From a virus, in IMG/VR virus record IMGVR_UViG_3300031977_002346, positions 1-38,632 of that record: a DNA stretch of 38,632 bases; one strand, given 5' to 3'. The notes beneath the pieces are model-generated. The model ran no database searches and had not been told where the DNA came from. It saw only the letters and a program-made list of their open reading frames with translations. The position numbers and the translations under genes were made by a program. Positions 5,208 to 11,783 of this stretch are shown here, in pieces (the first letter of the stretch is position 1; every line of letters begins with the position of its first letter).

Positions 5208-5426
5208 TTAATACACTGGCCAATCTTCAGGAAAGTTTAATCTTCCAAACATATGACCATATAACTCCATTGCTTTCTTATCATATGCTTTAGCTGCTGT
5301 GATTGGGTCTTCATATTCTCCTATAAAGATGTTCTCTTTTTCATATATGATATTGGCTTTCCAAATTGATTTATTATTTATTTTTTCTTCTTTGATTCCG
5401 ATAAAGTCATTAGTCTTTTTTTTCAT
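5208..5426 (-). CDS. 72-aa single AP2-domain protein
   Basis: Nearly the whole protein is one AP2 domain: DFIGI...W.A.I....IFIGEYEDPITAAKAYD.KAMELYG..FGRLNFPED. It lacks the HNH part of its neighbour at 4596-5177, whose AP2 domain ends in the same [AG]RLNFP motif. It is either an AP2 DNA-binding protein or a nuclease remnant. Its start lies within the 3' end of the 45-aa membrane-protein gene (17-nt overlap), so translation is coupled. Confidence 0.8.
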   Translation of the reverse strand: MKKKTNDFIGIKEEKINNKSIWKANIIYEKENIFIGEYEDPITAAKAYDKKAMELYGHMFGRLNFPEDWPVY

Positions 5427-5547
5427 ATTCGTTTATAGCCCAAATTGTAAGAGCCAATACTGAACCCCATAAAACAACGAATCCAATTAATTCTAATGCT
5501 CCTTTCATTTCAATCAATAGCATCTCTGCTTGTAATGCTGAATCCAT
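5410..5547 (-). CDS. 45-aa single-pass membrane protein
   Basis: MDSALQAEMLLIEMKGALEL followed by a hydrophobic segment (about residues 21-38, GFVVLWGSVLALTIWA) and a charged tail (NEYEKKD). This is one membrane helix with the lysines on the C-terminal side. It overlaps the downstream AP2 gene. Size and shape would fit a small phage membrane effector, but no family is recognised. Confidence 0.6.
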   Translation of the reverse strand: MDSALQAEMLLIEMKGALELIGFVVLWGSVLALTIWAINEYEKKD

Positions 5548-5645
5548 TTCTAATATTCCTTATTGTATTAATCGAAAGAATTGAAAACGCTATTATGTAA
5601 AAGGAACCTTTCAATAAAGTTTTTTTTATTCTTTCTCTTTTGCGA

Positions 5646-5753
5646 TCAATCAAAATCACCTTTATAATAACTCCACATAATAGTGATCACCGCTGTTGGA
5701 AGAACAAACATTAATCCAAACATGAATACATCAAATAAATCATACGCTATCAT
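5646..5753 (-). CDS. 35-aa small membrane protein
   Basis: MIAYDLFDVFMFGLMFVLPT onward is mostly hydrophobic (residues 9-27) with a short charged tail (YYKGDFD). The ATG lies within the 3' end of the 70-aa gene (GAAAATGATAGCG), a coupled start. Too short for family assignment. The coupling and clean transmembrane segment support it moderately. Confidence 0.5.
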   Translation of the reverse strand: MIAYDLFDVFMFGLMFVLPTAVITIMWSYYKGDFD

Positions 5754-5952
5754 TTTCTTCTTTCTCCTTTAGCTTCTCGATAAACCTTTGAATGTTTCTA
5801 TAACCTTTTCGATTTTCTTTTCTTTGTTCCTCGGAAAACTCATTGTAGAAATGGTAATGAACTTTCTCTTGGAATTCATGAAGAGCATTAATCTTATTTT
5901 CTTTTTCTCTCTTTCTTTTTTCTTTAACGAAATCTACGATGTTTTCTGACAT
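5740..5952 (-). CDS. 70-aa charged helical orphan protein
   Basis: Begins MSENIVDFVKEKRKREKEN. Highly charged, with long helices and several aromatic residues in the middle (VHYHFYNEF). Its 5' end overlaps the 65-aa gene by 29 nt and its 3' end overlaps the 35-aa membrane protein, so it is embedded in an operon. Family not recognised. Confidence 0.65.
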   Translation of the reverse strand: MSENIVDFVKEKRKREKENKINALHEFQEKVHYHFYNEFSEEQRKENRKGYRNIQRFIEKLKEKEENDSV

Positions 5953-6121
5953 CTTCCTTTTTCCTTATTACATGTTTTTCTGTCCAATTCGATGTGTCGT
6001 CTGGAAACTTTATAAGAACCCATTGTGATTCTTTTGATGACCAATAATAATCATCAACCTGAATTGGCTCGCCAAGTTTTAAATATTCATATCCTTCTGG
6101 AAGGAACTTCTTTTCTCTCAC
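5924..6121 (-). CDS. 65-aa orphan protein (GTG start)
   Basis: Starts at GTG (6121) behind AAAGGGGATTTGG, a good ribosome site. The core LPEGYEYLKLGEPIQVDDYYW looks like a small beta-rich domain, of a kind often seen as short phage proteins of unknown role. The tail is basic (RKKEDVRKHRRFR). Overlaps the next gene by 29 nt. Confidence 0.7.
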   Translation of the reverse strand: MREKKFLPEGYEYLKLGEPIQVDDYYWSSKESQWVLIKFPDDTSNWTEKHVIRKKEDVRKHRRFR

Positions 6122-6143
6122 CCCAAATCCCCTTTATAATTTT

Positions 6144-6305
6144 TTATTGTTTTTCTTTTTTGCTGCTGAATAGTTCGTCAATCTTCTCTACATCGAATGT
6201 AAGAATCCCGCCTTTATAAAAAAGCAAAAAGAGGGTTATTGCACCCAATCCGGCCAATCCTGAAATTCCTGATAAAACGATTGCTTTTGCTACTTCAAAT
6301 CCCAT
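6144..6305 (-). CDS. 53-aa membrane protein
   Basis: Begins MGFEVAKAIVLSGISGLAGL. One long hydrophobic segment (about residues 8-30) with small residues GxxGxxG is followed by a charged cytoplasm-like tail (KIDELFSSKKEKQ). The glycine-zipper pattern would suit helix packing. Strong ribosome site (AAGGAGAAAATTAAAATG). It lies 1 bp after the 133-aa gene. It could be a holin-like protein, but nothing decides that. Confidence 0.6.
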   Translation of the reverse strand: MGFEVAKAIVLSGISGLAGLGAITLFLLFYKGGILTFDVEKIDELFSSKKEKQ

Positions 6306-6306
6306 T

Positions 6307-6708
6307 TTAATTTTCTCCTTGTTTTAAACTTGCGCCTTCTGAAATGAAAGCAATATCCCATTCATCTGTTTCTTGTTCTTTGATAATGTCTGTTGTTTCG
6401 ACATCTTCAAAAATGTATTTTTCTTCCTTATTGAACAAAAGAGGCTCGTCACCTCCTGCTGCTGCATTATGAAGAGCTGTATAAATAACGATCTCTGATT
6501 CGTAGAATGTCTCATCAACTTCACAACCTGGAAAGAATGTGTGAGCGATTCGAGTTACATCATCAAAGTCGAATACGGTTAAATCTTCCGCAATTCTTTG
6601 AGCAAGCATCGTTCGATCATTGGGATCATCTGTGCAATATGACCGATGCCTTTCTAAAATATCCAAGAACAGTTCTTTTATTTTTTCGTTTGCTTTTGGC
6701 TGAACCAT
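6307..6708 (-). CDS. 133-aa acidic orphan protein
   Basis: Begins MVQPKANEKIKELFLDILER. Soluble, with an acidic C-terminal half (EDVETTDIIKEQETDEWD). The central part (RIAEDLTVFDFDDVTRIAHTFFPG) looks helical. The start overlaps the upstream stop as TAATG. No family recognised. Confidence 0.7.
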   Translation of the reverse strand: MVQPKANEKIKELFLDILERHRSYCTDDPNDRTMLAQRIAEDLTVFDFDDVTRIAHTFFPGCEVDETFYESEIVIYTALHNAAAGGDEPLLFNKEEKYIFEDVETTDIIKEQETDEWDIAFISEGASLKQGEN

Positions 6709-6854
6709 TATTCTTTATCCTTTAATTCTGACAAGACCATTTCCAATGCTCGAATATATCCAAGATAGTATTGCATAATTGGAAATGCTTTATTTTGTTT
6801 TAGATTTTCTCTTGCTTTTTCTAATTTGTTCTTTAGTGTCTTCTTTAAGTTCAT
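6708..6854 (-). CDS. 48-aa basic helical protein
   Basis: Begins MNLKKTLKNKLEKARENLKQ; basic and helical with a hydrophobic C-terminal half (YYLGYIRALEMVLSEL). A longer TTG-initiated version (6899) is possible, but the first ATG is at 6854. It lies mostly inside the 3' end of the AT-hook gene in another frame, and its stop is coupled to the next gene by TAATG. Coding status is moderately certain. Confidence 0.5.
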   Translation of the reverse strand: MNLKKTLKNKLEKARENLKQNKAFPIMQYYLGYIRALEMVLSELKDKE

Positions 6855-7110
6855 CTTGATATGCTTTGTGGGCCTCTTCGGGTGTTTTAAAATAACCAAT
6901 CACTTGATTGTCAACAACTGCAACCCAACGATGAGTATCTGACTGTGGACCTGGAATGCGTTTTGTGAGCGAAACTCCTTCAAAATTTGCAAACTTTTTG
7001 GACCCAATTGGATTCTTGCGTGGTCTACCCCTCTTCTTGGGTGTTGTGTCAATTTTTGGCTTATTTTTGGAACCTTTTGGCCTACCTCTACCTCTTTTGA
7101 CTGTTGTCAT
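6790..7110 (-). CDS. AT-hook protein with AP2-like domain (106 aa)
   Basis: Two AT-hook motifs near the N-terminus (KRGRGRPKGSK at about 5-15 and KKRGRPRKNP at about 25-35) should bind the minor groove of AT-rich DNA. Residues 60-92 (HRWVAVVDNQVIGYF, then TPEEAHKAYQDEL) have the W...GYF.T.EEA..AY pattern of an AP2 domain. The tail is basic (KSKRKSKTK). Coupled to its upstream neighbour by TAATG. AT-hook proteins are unusual in phages; a role in binding phage or host DNA is inferred. Confidence 0.75.
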   Translation of the reverse strand: MTTVKRGRGRPKGSKNKPKIDTTPKKRGRPRKNPIGSKKFANFEGVSLTKRIPGPQSDTHRWVAVVDNQVIGYFKTPEEAHKAYQDELKEDTKEQIRKSKRKSKTK

Positions 7111-7421
7111 TAATCATCCTTATTGTCTGGGAAAATTTCCCGCGAAACTTTGGGACTGAATCCGAGTCTTCTGCCCCGTTTGAACTCTGGAACGAAGTGC
7201 CCCTCTTTGCGTAGGTTCGAGGCTTTTACTGTGGCACATGCTGTGCTAATACCGAGTTCTTCTGAGAGAGTCTTGAGTGAACCCGTAACCACATGCTTCT
7301 TCCAAGCATCGATAAACTCTTGTGGCGTGTGCTTTGCTGGGCGACCTCTTTTCTTCGGCTGAGACTTCCTTGCTACTCCTTGGCTTTTTAGCTCTTGTGC
7401 GATAAATTGGGCGAGTGACAT
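7110..7421 (-). CDS. AT-hook protein with HTH-like domain (103 aa)
   Basis: One AT-hook (KKRGRPAKHT, about residues 23-32) is followed by a likely helix-turn-helix region (TLSEELGISTACATVKASNL, about 54-73) and a basic C-terminal stretch (EFKRGRRLGF). This suggests a DNA-binding regulator or nucleoid-type protein. It directly precedes the second AT-hook gene in the same operon. Confidence 0.75.
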   Translation of the reverse strand: MSLAQFIAQELKSQGVARKSQPKKRGRPAKHTPQEFIDAWKKHVVTGSLKTLSEELGISTACATVKASNLRKEGHFVPEFKRGRRLGFSPKVSREIFPDNKDD

Positions 7422-7422
7422 C

Positions 7423-7671
7423 TTAGTTAACCTCCTTGATGTTCGTCTTTGATATGTTTAACAGTGCAAGACTTAATCTTGCCTTCAATGCTTTAATTTC
7501 TGTTCGGGAACTGTCATTTATATCTGCCAATTCCAATAATAAATCTTCAATCTCTTTTTGTCCATATCTATCGGAAGCGTCGGCCAATACATCAGCAGAA
7601 CCCGCTATATCTCCATAATGGCTCAATAGAAGCATAGCCGCCTCAACATATGATATAGAATTTACATCCAT
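7423..7671 (-). CDS. 82-aa orphan protein
   Basis: Begins MDVNSISYVEAAMLLLSHYG. Helical and alanine-rich, with a second helix region (EIEDLLLELADIN, then EIKALKARLSLALL) suggesting a coiled coil. A longer TTG start at 7686 would overlap the VWA gene by 8 nt; I prefer the ATG at 7671. No clear ribosome site, so translation is probably coupled to the upstream gene. Family not recognised. Confidence 0.65.
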   Translation of the reverse strand: MDVNSISYVEAAMLLLSHYGDIAGSADVLADASDRYGQKEIEDLLLELADINDSSRTEIKALKARLSLALLNISKTNIKEVN

Positions 7672-7678
7672 CAATAAA

Positions 7679-8878
7679 CTAATCAAGAATCAATACCCTT
7701 TCGCCTACAGGCGTGAAATAAGTATGTCGAGCACCATATCCATCGGTCAACCACATTCTTTGACATTTTGAACGAATTGGTTTTGGGGCCAACATATCAG
7801 TTATAATAATATGTCCATCAAAATTTCTAGCATTTACATATTCTGTTGGAGCATTAAAGTCAGTTCCACCGGACAAGACTCTTTCTCTTGTTCTTCTCTC
7901 GCCCTTCTTCCAAACATAAACCTTCTCATCGAAGACCTCATGATCAAATGGAACAACCGTAAAGCTTGCAAACTTTGCAAATTCACTCAACCAATCAAAT
8001 ACTTTTCCTAATAGCTCATCTGAAACAGAACCAGATTGATCAATACTGATTGCAATGTTTGCTTTAGTTTGTTTCTTTCTTCCAAACTTTGTTCCTGGCA
8101 ATCGTCGGCTTCTTCTGGTCACAGAAGTTACCTTGTCAGTTTTAACGCTAGCCTTTACAAAACTCGCAAGCACTTGCTTTGGGTCAAGTTTAAATCTATT
8201 CTGGACAGACTCTCTAATTTGCTTTTGAACCTTCCATGAAACAGAACCCCAACCTCTAGCTTTGGCTCCATCGGATGTGCCAGCATCACATTCACGAACT
8301 GCCTTGGACAATGCTTCTTCCATTTTCTTGGAAGCAATCTGACGACCTGATTGATCATCATCGCTTGCAGTCTGTCCAAAGTCATCGTGATCATCAAATT
8401 GGCCATCACCAGAAAACTTGTCTGGATTCTCTTTCATTTCTTTCTTGATCCAATTTGCATACCATTCAGAGGCCATTCCAAACATTGTCAGTTCTTTAAA
8501 CTGATCACGACCTGGCATTAGAACAAAATCAGGAGCACCTCTTCTCATGTTGTCAAGAGAATTAATCGCCAAGTCCATTGACATGTTGGCCACTTGTCGG
8601 CTTACATCTTCCAATGTTCTATGTTCAGTATGACCGAATGATGCGTGATAAAGCTCGTGCATCAAAACCCATTTCTTGTGGTCATTTGATAATGATTCAA
8701 AAAAGGATGGATTGTAAAGCAATTCATACGACAGTCGTTTTTTATTGAATTTAATTCCTGCTGTTGGAATTGCTTCTGTTGGTCTTTTATCCAATTGCCT
8801 TGACAAAGCAGCGAAGAATGGCTCATCACGCAATAGCTGGAATATATCTTTTTCTAATTGATACTTCTTCTCACTCAT
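7679..8878 (-). CDS. VWA-like metallopeptidase-type protein, partner of the MoxR ATPase
   Basis: A 399-residue protein of the DUF2201 type. The N-terminal part holds a zincin-like motif HELYH (His74, Glu75, His78). The C-terminal part (about 270-399) is a von Willebrand A-like domain with the metal-site motif DQSGS (AISIDQSGSVS) and later TDxxAPKP. Such proteins are usually encoded beside a MoxR/CobS-like AAA+ ATPase, as here, and act together as an ATP-driven chaperone or metal-insertion machine. The target is not known. The ATG lies 7 nt after a -10 box, so initiation is nearly leaderless. Confidence 0.85.
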   Translation of the reverse strand: MSEKKYQLEKDIFQLLRDEPFFAALSRQLDKRPTEAIPTAGIKFNKKRLSYELLYNPSFFESLSNDHKKWVLMHELYHASFGHTEHRTLEDVSRQVANMSMDLAINSLDNMRRGAPDFVLMPGRDQFKELTMFGMASEWYANWIKKEMKENPDKFSGDGQFDDHDDFGQTASDDDQSGRQIASKKMEEALSKAVRECDAGTSDGAKARGWGSVSWKVQKQIRESVQNRFKLDPKQVLASFVKASVKTDKVTSVTRRSRRLPGTKFGRKKQTKANIAISIDQSGSVSDELLGKVFDWLSEFAKFASFTVVPFDHEVFDEKVYVWKKGERRTRERVLSGGTDFNAPTEYVNARNFDGHIIITDMLAPKPIRSKCQRMWLTDGYGARHTYFTPVGERVLILD

Positions 8879-8885
8879 GATATGT

Positions 8886-8914
8886 ATTCTCCCATATATT
8901 TAATCTTTTGTCAA
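8886..8914 (-). promoter_or_regulatory. sigma70 promoter, near-leaderless type
   Basis: TTGACA (8909-8914), 17 bp, GAGAAT (8886-8891), seven bases, ATG at 8878. Confidence 0.8.
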
Positions 8915-8918
8915 GTAT

Positions 8919-10082
8919 TTATTTAGTTTTATTTTCTGGGTTGCCGACAATGCTTGCAATGTAAGAGCCAAAGGTTTCTCCATTGGATAGCTTAACGCTC
9001 CACATTTTAGCAATCGAATCACCATTTGCACGAGTTAGTGCTTCCCATGCCTTCATCGTAAGCTCTGGTGTGATGTTAATCACAAACTCTGCGATGTTGG
9101 TTAGTTGGTCAAGCGGTAATTCACCCTTGAACTCTTCAGACGATGACACCTTGTCAATCATAGCGTTAGCATCATTGATGCTGAAACCTTTAACAATATC
9201 TTGTCTTTTGCCCTCAAGAATATCTTGAACAGTAACTTGGATATCCAACTTCTCAACGAAATCACGGAATACGATTGCAGCCTCTTGGCCGACAAAACCT
9301 TCCGCAATGAAATATAATTCCATTGGAACTTCTTCTTCGTCATCCCTTTTAAGCAACTCGTAATCAGTGAGCGCAAGACATTTGTCAAAGTGCGCCCATG
9401 AACGACGCGAAGGATAAACTTTGTGTGGCTCGAACTCGCCCTCATGCTCAAGATGTTTTTGGTTATGGCGAATGAAATCCACAACAATTGGATTAAGCTT
9501 GCCATCAGCCCAATTGGTCCAATCATCTACAGTTGGCTCAAGATTGACATGCCACCAACGATCATGCTCGGCTGGATCAAGCTCAGATACTTGATAGGAA
9601 TTGTTGCTATCATGTGAGCCACCGTTAACCATTGCAATCACAATTGTATCAGGATGCAATGTATGACCAGCAATCTTTCGAGAGTCTGTCAACTCCATCA
9701 ATGATTGACGAACATCATTTGCAGCACGATCAACCTCATCGAAGAAAAGAATGCAAGGTTCAGTGCAAGCACGAGCAAACCAACCCATTGGAGCGAACTG
9801 AGTTATGCGACCATATTCAGTGTCCTTTGGCTCAGGAACACCAATAACATCACCAGTATCGGCCATTTGACTAGCACGACGCTCGATGACTGGAAAAACA
9901 TAATCATTTCCATACTTCGACACAAAATCATTGCCAAGGATATTGGCTAGCTTGTCAGCCAACTGATAAACTAATTCTGATTTACCAATGCCATGCGGCC
10001 CATGACCCATGATAGGTTTACGGGAGCGAATAATGTATGGTGCGATTTTTGTGAATTGTGCAAATGAAATACCTTGTGTCAT
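8919..10082 (-). CDS. MoxR/CobS-type AAA+ ATPase
   Basis: A 387-residue AAA+ protein. Walker A is GPHGIGKS (residues 28-35), Walker B is CILFFDEVDRA (110-120), sensor 1 lies near VIAMVNGG, and a DSRKIAGHTLHPD-type insert follows as in MoxR/CobS proteins. It hydrolyses ATP as a ring and normally remodels targets together with a VWA protein; the VWA gene follows within 40 bp. CobS-like ATPases are known from T4-like cyanophages. It has its own promoter and a ribosome site (AAGGAGTTAAACAACTATG). Confidence 0.9.
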   Translation of the reverse strand: MTQGISFAQFTKIAPYIIRSRKPIMGHGPHGIGKSELVYQLADKLANILGNDFVSKYGNDYVFPVIERRASQMADTGDVIGVPEPKDTEYGRITQFAPMGWFARACTEPCILFFDEVDRAANDVRQSLMELTDSRKIAGHTLHPDTIVIAMVNGGSHDSNNSYQVSELDPAEHDRWWHVNLEPTVDDWTNWADGKLNPIVVDFIRHNQKHLEHEGEFEPHKVYPSRRSWAHFDKCLALTDYELLKRDDEEEVPMELYFIAEGFVGQEAAIVFRDFVEKLDIQVTVQDILEGKRQDIVKGFSINDANAMIDKVSSSEEFKGELPLDQLTNIAEFVINITPELTMKAWEALTRANGDSIAKMWSVKLSNGETFGSYIASIVGNPENKTK

Positions 10083-10100
10083 AGTTGTTTAACTCCTTAT

Positions 10101-10144
10101 CTTTTTTGTAAACCTATTCTCTCATAGTATCTATCTTTTGTCAA
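10101..10144 (-). promoter_or_regulatory. sigma70 promoter and leader of the MoxR gene
   Basis: TTGACA (10139-10144), 17 bp, GAGAAT (10116-10121). The leader carries AGGTTTACAAAAAAG, a partial copy of the 3' cassette element. Confidence 0.8.
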
Positions 10145-10166
10145 CAGGAAAAAGATAAATATTTAT

Positions 10167-10186
10167 TTTTTTTGTGGAAACCCTTA
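10167..10186 (-). repeat. 3' cassette element
   Basis: TAAGGGTTTCCACAAAAAAA; TAA at 10184-10186 is the stop of the zinc-knuckle gene. It shows that the element is not limited to the first 3 kb. Confidence 0.75.
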
Positions 10187-10819
10187 TGCGTATAAGAAAT
10201 AATCTGGACTGTCTAATCCGAGTAACCAATCATTATTAACAGAATTAATAAATGCACTCTTCTTTGTTTTGCCCGCAATCGTTATTAGCGAAGCAGCAAA
10301 GCTATCTACGATAGATGAGAATTCTACTGGCAATGTATACCATTTGGTGCTACCATTTGGAAATCTCACCTGAACGCATTGAGTGTATCTTGTGATTTGT
10401 CTGTGATCTAATTCTCTATTTCTAAAACCGACAACAATACCATACCAACCATTATGATCAATCTCTGCTAGAGTTCGACTCCTACGCCAATTATTATCTA
10501 TTTTGTCTGGTTCTACAAACTTAACCAAAGAACCAACACCAAAGCCATAGTCGTCACACAGCGTAATAAACTGTGCTCTCCATTCAGATGACTTTTGTGC
10601 AACTGCTTTCCTATCTAGCTTTAGCTTTTCACAAGTGCGCTTTGTATGGCCTGGAGTGGAGCAATAGCTACATTTCCTTTTGGTCTTGTTTGCATTTTTA
10701 ATTTTTTCTCGTTCGGCCCAAAAGCCATTGGGATTGTCACGAATTTCTTTTTTAAGCTCTTGACAATTTCTACGATTGTGACCTCTTTGGCCGCACCATC
10801 CACATCTTCTACTTGGCAT
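10184..10819 (-). CDS. zinc-knuckle protein (two CCHC motifs)
   Basis: 211 residues. Two CCHC zinc knuckles of the form C-x2-C-x4-H-x4-C lie near the N-terminus (CGWCGQRGHNRRNC and CSYCSTPGHTKRTC), separated by a charged linker, so single-stranded RNA or DNA binding is likely. The C-terminal half (about 95-170) looks like a beta-rich SH3-like domain (GSLVKFVEPD, then GWYGIVVGFRNREL). I start at MPSRRCGWC because AAAGGAG sits 7 nt upstream; an in-frame TTG further up overlaps the -10 box. CCHC knuckles are rare outside eukaryotes and retroelements but occur in phage proteins. Confidence 0.8.
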   Translation of the reverse strand: MPSRRCGWCGQRGHNRRNCQELKKEIRDNPNGFWAEREKIKNANKTKRKCSYCSTPGHTKRTCEKLKLDRKAVAQKSSEWRAQFITLCDDYGFGVGSLVKFVEPDKIDNNWRRSRTLAEIDHNGWYGIVVGFRNRELDHRQITRYTQCVQVRFPNGSTKWYTLPVEFSSIVDSFAASLITIAGKTKKSAFINSVNNDWLLGLDSPDYFLYA

Positions 10820-10834
10820 TAAAGTCTCCTTTGC

Positions 10835-10880
10835 TAATTGTTTATGTGCCAATAATAACTTATCTTAATCTATTTGTCAA
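10835..10880 (-). promoter_or_regulatory. sigma70 promoter plus short leader
   Basis: TTGACA (10875-10880), 17 bp, TATTAT (10852-10857), six bases, then ATAAACAATTAGC, a version of the conserved leader start. Confidence 0.85.
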
Positions 10881-10955
10881 CTCTTTTTTAATCTTTTTGC
10901 ATTTTCGTGGGTCAAACCCTGCAAGGTCTGGATTATTCGACACCCACTCTTTATT
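10862..10955 (-). pseudogene. duplicated 3' fragment of the 94-aa gene at 11765-12049
   Basis: Minus-strand translation KEWVSNNPDLAGFDPRKCKK is identical to the C-terminal region of the 94-aa protein, then diverges (IKKELTNRLR) and stops. About 55 bp are nearly identical in DNA. No start or remaining body is present, so it is a tail fragment. The TTGACA of the next promoter lies in the diverged part. The homology includes GGGTTTGACCCACGAAAA, which resembles the 3' cassette element. Confidence 0.75.
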
Positions 10956-10967
10956 CTCCTTATAAAA

Positions 10968-11186
10968 TCAATCATAATCGCTCATACAATAAATCATATG
11001 ATGTTCGCCATTTTCGTTTTTACCTTCTTTTGGGGCATAAATCTTGAAGCGTGGGATATTCATTTCGGTAGCCCAACTTACAAAGCTCTCCAAAGAATCA
11101 AACTCCACCGCCTTTTCAGGGTATTCAACAAATCCATCTTCGGTGTAATAACCACAGTCGTCTCTATCTGTAATGATAAACTTCAT
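10968..11186 (-). CDS. 72-aa orphan protein
   Basis: Begins MKFIITDRDDCGYYTEDGF. Small acidic alpha/beta protein with a helix (SLESFVSWATEM) followed by a strand (RFKIYAPKEG). Its start overlaps the upstream stop as ATGA; it is the last of three tightly coupled genes (11607-10968). Function unknown. Confidence 0.75.
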   Translation of the reverse strand: MKFIITDRDDCGYYTEDGFVEYPEKAVEFDSLESFVSWATEMNIPRFKIYAPKEGKNENGEHHMIYCMSDYD

Positions 11187-11386
11187 TCTTTATTCTCCGC
11201 TAGTTTCTCAACATAACTATCTGGTTCCAAAGTTGTCTCCCCGTGTGCCCAGTGAATAATCAATCGGTCTTCAAAGTAATCATTATAAGTTTTGAAAAAG
11301 TTTTCTTTTACTTTTAGCACTATCCCAATCACTACTTCGTTGTTAGAGTATTTGTGCTTTAGCATTACCAAGTCACCGACTTTCAT
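11183..11386 (-). CDS. 67-aa SH3-like small protein
   Basis: Begins MKVGDLVMLKHKYSNNEVVIG. The pattern V-G-D-L-V..., G-I-V-L-K-V, then L-I-I-H-W and S-Y-V-E-K-L is typical of the short KOW/SH3-like phage proteins often annotated as hypothetical. Coupled by ATGA on both sides. The partner is unknown. Confidence 0.75.
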   Translation of the reverse strand: MKVGDLVMLKHKYSNNEVVIGIVLKVKENFFKTYNDYFEDRLIIHWAHGETTLEPDSYVEKLAENKE

Positions 11387-11607
11387 TCTTCGCTCTCCGC
11401 AAGTTTCTCAAATGCTTCTTTGTGCTGCTCTGCGATGAGCGACTTCAACCTAATGATTTCCTTTTTTAACTCTCGCTGATAATCAAGTCGTTCTTGTGGA
11501 ACGCCAGTATCAAGAAAATTATGAACTGACAACTCTCGTTGTAGTTCTGTATTCTCTTTTTTGAGTTCTTCTACTTGCTTTTTGAGTTCTTTGATTTCGT
11601 CAGTCAT
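11383..11607 (-). CDS. 74-aa coiled-coil protein
   Basis: MTDEIKELKKQVEELKKENT begins a near-perfect leucine-zipper-like coiled coil (residues 4-30); a second helix (YQRELKKEIIRLKSLIAEQ) follows. Likely dimeric. First gene of the three-gene operon. A terminator-like hairpin lies 17 nt upstream, so expression may be controlled by read-through. Confidence 0.75.
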   Translation of the reverse strand: MTDEIKELKKQVEELKKENTELQRELSVHNFLDTGVPQERLDYQRELKKEIIRLKSLIAEQHKEAFEKLAESEE

Positions 11608-11623
11608 TCTTTGTTTTCCCTAT

Positions 11624-11699
11624 AAAAAAATGTTAGGCAACCAACCCACCTAACTGACTGTTTCCAGTCCCACCCGCTACAATCGGGGTAACTTCATTT
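11624..11699 (-). ncRNA. candidate structured RNA or attenuator leader
   Basis: Behind a promoter, the minus strand can form three stem-loops: CCCG/CGGG with a 7-nt loop, GACTG-GAAA-CAGTC (a perfect 5-bp stem with a GNRA tetraloop), and GTTAGG/CCTAAC followed by ATTTTTTT. The last is a terminator-like hairpin 17 nt before the ATG at 11607. It is either a ~76-nt small RNA or a regulatory leader of the downstream operon. A 6-codon ORF (MKLPRL) lies at its 5' end. I cannot match it to a known riboswitch class. Confidence 0.5.
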
Positions 11700-11705
11700 G
11701 ATACA

Positions 11706-11734
11706 ATTATACTCCACTTGGAATCAGGTGTAAA
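11706..11734 (-). promoter_or_regulatory. sigma70 promoter of the structured RNA and downstream operon
   Basis: TTTACA (11729-11734), 17 bp, TATAAT (11706-11711). Confidence 0.7.
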
Positions 11735-11744
11735 CCTTTTGGAT

Positions 11745-11783
11745 AAAAAAGCCCTCACTTGTCTCTAACTGGGGAGCTTTTTA
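11745..11783 (-). terminator. intrinsic terminator overlapping the end of the 94-aa gene
   Basis: AAAAAGCTCCCCAGTTAG pairs, with one internal mismatch, with TGAGGGCTTTTTT, ending in a U-run on the minus strand. The A-rich 5' arm also makes it usable on the other strand. Confidence 0.65.

Noticed and set aside
11675-11697. Six-codon ORF MKLPRL as an attenuator leader peptide gene
   Set aside because: Too short to support, no codon bias for a single amino acid, and 8 nt instead of 6 nt from the -10 box. Mentioned only as part of the RNA.
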